Positions 48,505 through 57,500 of a stretch of 64,000 nucleotides of DNA are shown here, piece after piece. This DNA comes from Flavobacterium sp. (lineage in GTDB: Bacteria; Bacteroidota; Bacteroidia; Flavobacteriales; Flavobacteriaceae): NCBI RefSeq assembly GCF_004295795.1, contig NZ_SEBR01000002.1, positions 140,280 through 204,279 on the forward strand. The letters run 5' to 3'. Positions within the stretch are counted from its first letter, which is position 1. Every line of letters begins with the position of its first letter. The notes under the pieces are model-generated. The model made no database searches and was not told where the DNA came from. It was given only the letters and a program-made list of their open reading frames with translations. The translations under genes were made by a program, and so were the position numbers.

Positions 48505-48659
48505 GTGCTTCGAAACGTCCAAAAAGCCTGTCAAAAATCTGTCGCAAGCCGCAGTTTCCTAAGACCTAACAAATCTCGAAGATTTGTTAGGTTTGGGCGA
48601 AGTTCGGGGAAAAAATCGGGAGTTGATTATAGATTTTCTGTAGAAAATGTTAAGCTTTT
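48505..48659 (+). repeat. ~150-bp diverged direct repeat, copy 2, with palindrome
   Basis: Second copy of the unit at 48221. The palindrome at 48562-48594 has the same 15-base left arm, a CGA loop, and one mismatch in the right arm. CCTAACA-type palindromes are dispersed elements in flavobacterial genomes, from general knowledge. Confidence 0.85.
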
Positions 48660-48900
48660 TGAGCCGAATGGTTGTTTAGCGCAAACGTAAAAACCAAGGT
48701 TCCCAACCAAAGCCAACCGATTGTTTCCGTCAAAGACACACCTGTTTTTTGCTATGAAGCCGTTTTTAGCGACGCGAAGCAAGCTAAAAAGCAAATAAAC
48801 ACTTCCGATTAGTCCGCGGCCTAAGCACAAAACGCGGGCACCTGACGTCTTGAAATTTGGTAAAAAGAGGCGTCAACGGCACAGTGCATTGTTCGCCTCT

Positions 48901-48939
48901 TTTACTCCGCAAGCTCCGTCAGTTCGCGTTGCTCGGGTC
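48901..48939 (+). repeat. Direct repeat copy 2
   Basis: Partner of 47930-47969. Confidence 0.85.
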
Positions 48940-48986
48940 CAAATTTCAACGCTGTCGGGTCGCGTTTTTGGTTCAGCCGCAGGGCA

Positions 48987-49013
48987 TTTTTGGTTCTTTT
49001 GTTGCCAGACAAA
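48987..49013 (-). repeat. Right arm of the 27-bp perfect inverted repeat
   Basis: Exact reverse complement of 47784-47810, about 1.2 kb away. Confidence 0.9.
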
Positions 49014-49173
49014 AGAACTCCCGCGGAAGTCGACGAAAGAAATTAAAAGCAAGCGACGGCGCAGCCGGCGAAAAACACCAAACGAGCGCAGCTCGTTCTT
49101 TGCGGCTCGAGAGTGAGAAGATCCGGTTACATTGGAAATAATAAAGAAAAAAGATTTCGCGGCTAAAAGAAAA

Positions 49174-49316
49174 TAGCCCGGATAACGGCAACTAGCCTTT
49201 CGCAGAAAAAACCGAGCTTTTCTTGGCTCGAAACAGCGACCGCAGGAAGCTCGTTTCAAGCCTTAGAAAAACCGGATTTTTAAAGAAAGCTAGTGCCAGT
49301 TAGCCGGAAAAAGCTC
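49174..49316 (-). repeat. Right arm of the ~145-bp imperfect inverted repeat
   Basis: Aligns in reverse with 47401-47545. The two arms enclose about 1.63 kb; the whole unit spans 47401-49316. Confidence 0.85.
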
Positions 49317-49428
49317 CAAAAAAAAGCGTAACATCATTATTTGGATTTATAACAAATCTAAACTGTACAAACGCCAAAATCCCCATTTCATAATAGTTAT
49401 TTTTAGTGCGAGTAAAACCAATAGCAAA

Positions 49429-49659
49429 ATGTATTTCAAAGATAAACGCTTCGTTGCATTCGGGAAACATGTTCAGGAATTGAGGCGTGAACGCGGTGTC
49501 GAGATCAAGGATATCGTTGCCAATACGACTTTGTCGGTGAAAGACGTCACTGCTATCGAACTTGGCGCGAAGAATTTCGGATTCAGTACTTTGCTCGAAT
49601 TGGCCAAAGGACTTGAAGTTACGCCATCCCAGTTATTGGATATGGATTTTCAGGTATAG
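49429..49659 (+). CDS. Small XRE/Cro-CI-type helix-turn-helix protein
   Basis: DNA-binding regulator of 76 residues consisting of only one HTH domain: FGKHVQELRRERGVEIKDIV (helices 1-2), NTTLSVKDVTAIELGAKNF (recognition helix and helix 4 start), then STLLELAKGLEVTPSQLLDM, the usual end of the HTH_3 fold. There is no effector or dimerisation domain. A TATTTTAG box at 49399-49406 is a weak -7 candidate. It sits just outside the right arm of the repeat island, so it may be an ordinary orphan regulator or a cargo remnant. The target is unknown. Confidence 0.8.
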   Translation: MYFKDKRFVAFGKHVQELRRERGVEIKDIVANTTLSVKDVTAIELGAKNFGFSTLLELAKGLEVTPSQLLDMDFQV

Positions 49660-49750
49660 CCCGCGTGTTTAACTCAATTTCGGGCGCAGAAAAGTTTTCC
49701 AATCTTCACATTTTTTAAATCGGAACAAAATAAAAACCAAAAAGACGCTT

Positions 49751-49787
49751 TATTGTTGTCGCATATACTATATTTGTGACTACAATA
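49751..49787 (+). promoter_or_regulatory. Inverted-repeat operator overlapping the VOC-MarR promoter
   Basis: TATTGTTGTCGCA (49751-49763) and TGTGACTACAATA (49775-49787) form 13-bp arms with two mismatches and an 11-nt spacer. The exact -7 box TATATTTG (49769-49776) overlaps the spacer and right arm. A bound dimer would block transcription, and a MarR gene is second in the operon. Confidence 0.75.
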
Positions 49788-49799
49788 AAATTTGACGAC

Positions 49800-50159
49800 A
49801 TGAAACAATTGACATTTGCCTCGCTTCAAGTGAAAGATATCGAAGCCTCTAAAGACTTTTACAGCCAGAAATTGGGTTTTGAAATTGGAGACACGAATCC
49901 GCAGGCTTGTATTTTCAAGTATGACAAGGGACAAGCGAGTTTTGCCATCCGGACGCCACTTGAACCGCTTGATGGTAGAGAATTGGGAATCGGAGTGGCG
50001 CTTTGGTTCGCCGTAGATGAAAACGTGGACGATCTTAAAGAGCGATTCGCATCGAACGGTGTAACTGCTATCGGCCCAACTATCGAAACGCCTTTCGGAA
50101 GAGCTTTCCATATAAAAGACCTCGATGGTTACAAACTCACGTTTCTGGAGTCGAAATGA
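49800..50159 (+). CDS. VOC (glyoxalase/bleomycin resistance) family protein
   Basis: Vicinal-oxygen-chelate fold protein of 119 residues, one domain made of two beta-alpha-beta-beta-beta units: QLTFASLQVKDIEASKDFYSQ then KLGF in the first, ALWFAVDENVDDLKERFASN in the second, and a final FGRAFHIKDLDGYKLTFLE. The last Glu (FLE) is the usual second-half metal ligand, but the first-half His is replaced (start QLTFASLQV), so metal binding and enzyme activity are uncertain. ATG 49800 is chosen over GTG 49776, which lies in the promoter box. The next gene encodes a MarR repressor 54 bases downstream; with the shared operator this looks like a small inducible stress or detoxification operon, substrate unknown. 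Confidence 0.82.
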   Translation: MKQLTFASLQVKDIEASKDFYSQKLGFEIGDTNPQACIFKYDKGQASFAIRTPLEPLDGRELGIGVALWFAVDENVDDLKERFASNGVTAIGPTIETPFGRAFHIKDLDGYKLTFLESK

Positions 50160-50213
50160 TCGTTCACAAAGAAGATTTTGACGTAATTTCAGCAAAAATG
50201 TTCTAAAACCAGC

Positions 50214-50669
50214 ATGGCTAAAGAAATAGAATTCCATTTTAAAAGTCCAAATGACAGTCCGGGTTATTTGCTTGGGCAATTGACGATGTTATGGCAACGC
50301 AAACAAAAAAAGGTTTTGGATCCTTTAGATTTGACACAGACGCAATTCGCATTAATGGCCGCATTGGCGTGGCTATCGAAAAGGAGCGATGCCGTTACGC
50401 AAGTCGAGATCGCCAACCAAAGCAATGCCGACAGGATGATGGTTTCGAAAGTACTGCGAACTTTGGAGGAAAAAGGTTTTGTGACGAGACTGGAACACAA
50501 GACCGATACGCGGGCGAAAACCATCCGGCTTACTTCCAAAGGCGAAACCATTTTGCAAAAAGGGCTTGTCGAAATCGAAACTGCCGATCTTGATTTTTTC
50601 GCGGGTTTGCAAGACAAACTGGCTTCGTTCAACGAAAATATGGTTCGGCTTATCGACGAGAACAAATGA
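50214..50669 (+). CDS. MarR-family transcriptional regulator
   Basis: Winged-helix repressor of 151 residues. Seen: an N-terminal dimerisation helix (PGYLLGQLTMLWQRKQKKVL), LTQTQFALMAALAWL, the HTH VTQVEIANQSNADRMMVSKV (with LRTLEEKGFVTR after it), the wing KTDTRAKTIRLTSKG, and long C-terminal helices. Such regulators usually release DNA on binding small phenolic or oxidised ligands. No conserved redox Cys is present in the protein, which argues against an OhrR-type peroxide sensor. It lies 54 bases after the VOC gene and very likely represses the operon through the inverted repeat at 49751-49787. Confidence 0.88.
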   Translation: MAKEIEFHFKSPNDSPGYLLGQLTMLWQRKQKKVLDPLDLTQTQFALMAALAWLSKRSDAVTQVEIANQSNADRMMVSKVLRTLEEKGFVTRLEHKTDTRAKTIRLTSKGETILQKGLVEIETADLDFFAGLQDKLASFNENMVRLIDENK

Positions 50670-50881
50670 ACTTCGGTTTGTTAGAACGAGGTGATTGGAT
50701 GGGAGCGCAACAATTCGATATTATAAATTTCCTGCATTTGGAGCTACTGAGATAGCTCTATCGTCCGATTCCATAAACAAAATCATTCCGAATCCAAAAC
50801 TCATTAAAAAAAAACGTAGAAATCGTGTAAAATAGCGCAGGGCCTGATTTCGTAATTTCATGTTCCCTAAATCTATCGGCC

Positions 50882-51190
50882 ATGCACAACACTACTTCAC
50901 TCGAGTTGAAGTGCGAATGTACCATTCCGTTTCGCTCGGACATTATCGCATATCTGGAAAAGCTTTTCAACATAGGAGCGGAGGATGCAATCCCAAATCC
51001 TGCGATTCCTCAAGAAGATGCGGTTGCCGAGGCGCTTCGCAACAAAGCTTTGTTCGTCACCGTTGGTTTTTCGCAGCCTGTAAAGAAAATCCGCCCGGCC
51101 ATTCTGAAAAAACTCAAGTCATTTTTTCACAAGGACATCGTCGCCATCATGAAGTCTGACAATATCCAGATCACCTATTTGCTGATTTGA
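50882..51190 (+). CDS. Hypothetical protein
   Basis: Not recognised; 102 residues, no signal peptide or membrane segment. The mix of charged and hydrophobic residues and predicted helices (FRSDIIAYLEKLF, EDAVAEALRNKALFV, PAILKKLKSFFHKD) looks like a real small alpha/beta protein. It has a Cys-x-Cys near the start (LKCECT). The surrounding 212 bases upstream and 363 downstream are non-coding. No clear promoter was found, so it may be expressed by read-through from the MarR gene. Confidence 0.5.
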   Translation: MHNTTSLELKCECTIPFRSDIIAYLEKLFNIGAEDAIPNPAIPQEDAVAEALRNKALFVTVGFSQPVKKIRPAILKKLKSFFHKDIVAIMKSDNIQITYLLI

Positions 51191-51553
51191 ATTTAAAGTC
51201 ATTTTGATTTTTTTTAGGTCAGATTTGTTTCTTTCAACGGATTGCAAAATGTCCTGTCGGATGATATGATCGTTGGCCGTTACGCAGCGGATCGAATCTG
51301 GAAAATGCTGTCGCATTGTGAATTCCGCAAAATCGGATTGTTATATGTTGTCGCATTTACGAATGCTTCGTTTCGAAACGCAATCTTTTGTAAGGAATGC
51401 CTTTCTTGAGAAAAGCGCGATATATCTTACTGAAATAGCGCGGGTTGCAGTTAATCGGATTTTTTGGTTTTTAGTCGAAATCAGTAAAAATAGTTTAACA
51501 AATAGTTAACTAATGCATAATTTACCCATGCATTTTAACTCAATTTCTAAACT
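51191..51553 (+). other. Non-coding stretch before the 2594-aa adhesin gene
   Basis: No gene. Two copies of TGTCGCATT occur (51309 and 51349); the second, with its left flank, gives GTTGTCGCAT (51347-51356), identical to ten bases of the left arm of the MarR operator. Two ATGCAT motifs lie at 51513-51518 and 51528-51533, just before the gene. No consensus promoter recognised. Confidence 0.5.
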
Positions 51554-54500
51554 ATGACTAAAAACTACCATGTTTTTGGGCTAGACTCATCTGTCGTGCC
51601 CAGGAAAGAAGTGTTTGTGGCGTCGGATTATGGTCCGCCTCCGCAAGAATCGAGGTCGAAAACCTCAAAAATGTTCAACTTTTTATTGCTGTTCGTCTTT
51701 CTAATGACAGGCATTTCGTCTTTTGGGCAAACCTACACGATAGGCTCCGGAACGACGACAAGTGCGACATCGGGAGTAACACCTTTCGGTACGCTTTACG
51801 AAGACGGCAGGATGCAATACCTCTACTTGGCTTCAGAATTGACAGCCGCGGGTATGACAGCCGGGAATTACGACCGGTTTGCCTTTAACATCACCGCAGT
51901 AGGCTCGCCTCTGGCTTCCAATTTCAACCTCAAAATCGGTCAAAGCTCATCACTGACGACTCTTGGCGCCATCAACACGACTGTGCCTATGACAACGGTG
52001 TTTTCTTCGACCGCCGGGCCAACGCTCGTTACAGGTTGGAACACTTGGACGTTTTCGGCTCCGTTCGCTTGGGACGGAACGAGCAACATTCTCATCGAGG
52101 CTTGTTTTGACAACGCTGCCTGGAGCTCCAATTCCACAGTCCAGACAACTCAGTTCGCTGCCGGAATTTCGAACACTTTCGGATTTTATGCCGATGGTGC
52201 CGCAGGTTGTTCCATTGCGACAGGAACTTCGGCTACCGCAGCAAACAGACGCCATCGTCCAAACGCTCAATTTTCAAAAGTCGCGGTAACTCCTCCAAAC
52301 TGCGCTACGGGATTCACTCCGGCCACTGCGGCTACGGGAGTCGTAAGAAATTCGACACTCACATGGACTGCTGCCACGGGAAGTCCGAGCAGCTACGATG
52401 TTTATTTCGGGACAAGCGCCACTCCGGCATTTGTCGCAAATGTCGTCGGCACATCTTACACGCCAGCTACAATGAGTGCTTCTACGACCTATTATTGGCA
52501 AGTCGTTCCCAGAAACGGCAACGGTCCGGCAACGGGTTGTGCGGTAAATTCTTTCACCACGGGAACAGCACTCAATTATTGCCAACCGACAATTACTTAC
52601 GGATGTACTGACGGAGACGTTATCGCAAGAGTCGTCCTTAATACACTTGACAACAATTCCGGTACTGGATGTCCTAGCGGAACTGCGGGTTATTCCAACT
52701 ATTCGGCAAACTCGTCGCTCACGACGACGCTTCAAGCCGGAAGCACATACGGATGTACCGTTTATGCCGGACAATATTCTCAGGGCTACGCCGCGTGGAT
52801 CGATTACAACGATGACGGGGCGTTTTCTGCTTCTGAAAGAATCGGATTTTCCAACGGAATGGTCACGGGAAGCGGAAGTGTAGGCGTTTTGGGGTCTTCG
52901 GCCACTTTCCCTATCGTACTTTCGTGCAATCCGCCACTTGGGCAGCACAGACTAAGAGTCCGTAGCCAGTTCAATACCAGCGGTGCCGATCTTACCGCTT
53001 GCGGAAATTCCTCTTACGGCGAGATAGAAGATTATACGATCACTATTACGGCAGCCGATGCTTGTCCGCAGCCTAGTGGTTTGGCGCATACGCAAGATGC
53101 ATCTGGAATTCATTTCACATGGAATCCGGGTTGTGTGGAAACGAATTGGCAAGTTGTGGTACAGGCCGCCGGAGCAGGAGTTCCGACTGGTGCCGGTACA
53201 ACAGCATCTTCACCTTACACAGTTACTGGACTTGCTTCCGGAGCATACGAATTCTATGTTCGCGCCAACTGTTTGGCCAACGGATTCAGCTCTTGGAACG
53301 GACCGCACACCTTCGCGGTACTCGACTGTCCGGTTTTGCAAGCTCCGGCCAACGCGGCTACCAATGTCGCGCTTGATGGCGGACAAGTCCTTGTTTCGTG
53401 GGCAGCTGCCGCGAATGCGACGTCTTACAATGTCTTTTTCGGAACGAGCCCTACTGCGCTTACCAATATCGGAAGCGTTACGGGAACATCGGTAGGAATC
53501 GTCAACCTCAATTACAGCACGACTTATTATTGGTCAGTTGTATCGTCGAACGGAACCGATACTTCTGCGGGATGCCAGACGTTCAGTTTTACGACAGGCG
53601 CACTTCCGGCTAACGACGTTTGTTCGGGAGCACTTTCTTTGGATGCGCTGACTTCGCCGATCTCAGGTTCTACTTATGGAGCGTCAGATAATTTCACGCC
53701 TTCATGTGGTCTTTCGGGCAGTGTCGGGCCAGACTTGTTTTACAGCATCACCGTTCCGGCCAACTATACCTTGGTGATCGGTCTTACTGCTTCGAACTAC
53801 GATTCAGTACACGCCATTTTCTATGGAAGTTGCGGTACTCAAACGCAGATTGCCTGTGTCGACACAGAAGTGATCAACCAGACTTGGGCAAACACAACTG
53901 GAGCTACCCAAACGGTTTACTGGGTTCAGGACGCTTGGTCGACGGGAACGGGACAATATACTTTGGCCTGGACGTTGACTCCGCCGCCAGTTACCGTTAC
54001 CGGGTTCACGCCGGCTTCTGTCTGCGGTCAGTTGGGCGGAACATCGTTCAACATCTCGGGTACCAATTTCACGGGAACTACCAATGTCACTTTCAACGGA
54101 ATCCCGGCAACTTCTTTTGTCGTAAACGACGATACTTCTGTCACGGCGGTTTCTCCTGCCGGAGATATCGCAGGACCGATCGTAGTATTCAGTTCGCCAA
54201 GTGCTAACGGATCGGCTTCAAGTTCAAGCAGCGTAATCGTGAATCCAACTCCAGTAGTTGAGCCGATCACTGGCGGAAACACTGCGCTTTGCGAAGGCGA
54301 AACTGCAGACCTGAACACGGCTTCTCCCGGAGGAACTTGGTCATCAAGCGATACTGAAGTGGCTACTGTAGATGCAGAAGGGCTTGTAACGGCTCAAAGC
54401 GCAGGAACAGCGACAATTTCTTACAGCGTAACCGATAACGGATGTACCGCGACGGTCACTACGTCAATCACGGTCAATACGCCTGTAAGTGCAACCAATC

Positions 54501-57500
54501 CGACTTCACAGACGGTCTTGACCGGAGACAACGCTGTTTTCTCTTCTACCGTTACCGGGATGGCGACAGGTTACCAATGGCAAGTTTCCACTGATGGTGG
54601 AGATGTTTTCGAAGATCTTGACGAATCGGCGCCATATAGCGGAACCCAAACCACTACACTGACGATCACCGACACACCTGAATCATTCAACGAGAACATG
54701 TATCGTTTGATCGCATTCGGAACAGCACCTTGCGCTGATTTCGAAACGGCAGGCGCTGATTTGATCGTAGGCGAAACAGGAATCGCAGAACAACCGCAAA
54801 GCGTCGTTCAATGTTCTACAAGCTTGTCAGATGCCGTGTTTACGGTTGTTCCGACAGGAACTGTGGTTTCTTATGCATGGCAGGTCGACAAAGGCCTCGG
54901 TTTTGTATCGATTACAGACGGTAACGATGCCGGAATCACTTACTCAGGTGCGACTTCGGCTCAATTGACCGTTTCGGGCTTGACTTCGGCTACGGCTTAT
55001 TCGTTCCGCGTTACTTTGGAAGGCCCGGCCAACACGATTTCTTCCAACATCGCTACTTTCAGCGTTGCCAACGAAGTTGCGATCGGTACAGATCCATCTG
55101 GATCAAGTGTTTGCTATTCTGGAGGAACGGCGACTTTCACTGTGGCTGCCACAGGAACAGTAGACGGTTACCAATGGCAATATTCTACCAACAATACGAC
55201 ATTTGCGAACGTAGCCAACGGAACGCCCGCGGGTGCGACTTACTCAGGTCAGTCTACGGCGGTGCTTTCGGTAACCACAACGGCTGCAACTCCGGCCGCC
55301 GGAACTTACTTCTACAGAGCTATTGCGCTTTCGACAGGAGTTTGTCCGAACGCGACTTCTTTGGGTGCGCAATTGTCTATCATTTCGCCACAAATTACGT
55401 CTGCACCGGTAGCGGCTTCGACTCCAATCGGAACATCGACTACTTTCAGTGTGGCGACCAGCGCGTCCAATCCAACTTACAAATGGCAGTTTTCGACTAC
55501 GGCAAACGGCACTTACAGCGACGTAGCCAACGGAACTCCGGTAGGTGTGAACTACAGTAACCAAACGACGTCGACTTTGACGGTTTCCACTTTGGGAACT
55601 GCGGTTGCGGGATCGGGTTATTACTATCGTGCCGTGGTTACATCGGCAGGTTGTTCGGCTAACTCGACAGCTGCACAATTGACGTTGACGAATTATTGTA
55701 CCCCAACTTACGCGAACGGTCCAGGCACGACAGACCAGATCACGAACGTTACTTTGGGTACTTTGAACAATCCGTCAGGAGCGTCAGCTGCACCTTATTA
55801 TACTTTCTTCTCGAACGTTACAGTTCCTAGCATCCAACAGTCAACCACTGTTCCTGTCTCGATTTCATTTGGGGCAGATGGAACGCAATATGCCGCCGTT
55901 TGGGTCGATTTCAACAGAAACGGAACTTTCGAGGCTTCGGAAGGATTCGTATCTACCGTGAACGCGGGAGCCAGCGGAACAACCGTAATCAACGTTGCCG
56001 TTCCTATCGGTGCATCTGTGGGTCAAACCAGAATGCGCGTAAGAGGTGGAAATGACAGCGCGCTTACGACAGCTCAGGCTTGTGGCGTATCGTCAAGCGG
56101 ATTCGGTGAAACAGAAGATTATGTAGTAAACATCACGGCCGCACCGGCTTGTTCGGGAACGCCTGTAGCCGCAACGGCTTCTTCATCGTCAAGTTTCGTG
56201 TGCGGATCTGGTGCTGTCACTTTGACTGCGACAGGATTTGCAACGAACGTTACAGGTTTGAGCCTGCAATGGTATAACACCGCGTCAGGCGCAATCGCCG
56301 GAGCGACAAGTGCCACTTATACGACTCCAACTTTGTCCGCACCGACTTCTTATTTCGTAAGAGTCACTTGTGCGAACGGTGGTGCGTTCTCTGATTCCAA
56401 TACCGTAAACGTTACGATCAGCAACCCGGTTCTTGAGTCAACGACTCCTGCAACGCGTTGTGGAACTGGTACGGTAACTTTGGCCGGAACGCCAAGCACC
56501 GGAAACACTATCAACTGGTATACAACGCCAACCGGTGGTGCGTCTATCGCTTCTGGAACGTCTTTCACGACGCCTTCACTCACAGCGACCACGACTTATT
56601 ATGCTGCCGCTTCGGCTACGGCTTCTACGCTTCCTGCGATGACCTATTGTGCGTCTACTTCGACAAGTACGACTTACTACATCACAGGTTTCTCAACGAC
56701 TGGCGCCCAATCGAACATCACCAATACGGGAACGGTTCAATCGGCAGCAGGTTATGGCAATTACACTGCTTTGGCAGCTCGCCAAACTGCGGGTGGAACA
56801 GTCAACTTCTCAGTTACTTGGCCAAGCAGCACTTATGGTGTCAGCGTCTTCGTCGACTGGAATAACGACGGTGATTTCGACGATGCCGGAGAGAAAGTCG
56901 CCGGAACTACTTCTTATGCCGCCACGCCTTACACGGGATCGTTCACGGTTCCTGCATCGGCAGTTGCCGGAAACAGAAGAATGCGCGTTAGAGCCGATTT
57001 CTTGAGCACGACGCCGACAGCTTGCGGAACCAGTACATCATCTGAAACAGAAGATTACACTTTCGTGGTCGCTCCTTGCGAATCTGCGAGAACTGCAGTT
57101 GTTGCGACTGTGAACACTCCGCCGGTTCTTACACTTAGCAGTGCAAGTACCACTATTTGCGCCGGAAGTCCTTCTTCTGCCGTAACAGTAACTTCTAACG
57201 CCGCTGACTACGACTCTTATGTTTGGTCACCTGCAACTGGAGTAAGCGGTTCTGCAGCGTCTGGATTTACTTTCAATCCTGCCGCTTCCGGAACTTATAC
57301 TTTGACTGCTACCAACACAGCTTCAGGATGTGCGAACACAGCTACGGTTGCTGTTACGGTCAATGCTTTGCCTGACGCTTTTACTGTCGCACCGCAAACA
57401 CTTTGTTCTACAGATGCTGCCGTGAGACTTTCTCCATTTGCCGCCAACGTGACCACAGGCTGCTTGCTGTCTACAAACGCTCAGTTTCCTGCCGGAACTT

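Larger units (their letters stand above)
47222..49428. other. Gene-free repeat island
   Basis: About 2.2 kb without a credible gene on either strand. The open frames in it are Arg/Lys/Phe-rich, overlap inverted repeats, and match no family. The content is nested inverted and direct repeats (listed separately). Sharp local swings between A/T-rich and GC-rich stretches contrast with the even composition of the flanking adhesin genes. Confidence 0.8.

Noticed and set aside
48850..49141. Overlapping basic frames on both strands in the repeat island
   Set aside because: Arg/Lys/Ser-rich peptides typical of GC-rich repeats read in any frame; they overlap the 27-bp inverted repeat.
49429..49659. 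Small HTH gene as half of a toxin-antitoxin pair
   Set aside because: No partner toxin gene lies on either side; upstream is the repeat island and downstream the separate VOC operon.
50758..50973. 71-codon minus-strand frame before the 102-aa gene
   Set aside because: It overlaps the start of the better plus-strand frame, and no promoter or family resemblance was seen.
51273..51509. 78-codon frame upstream of the 2594-aa adhesin gene
   Set aside because: Non-ATG start, no domain resemblance, and it covers the probable regulatory region.
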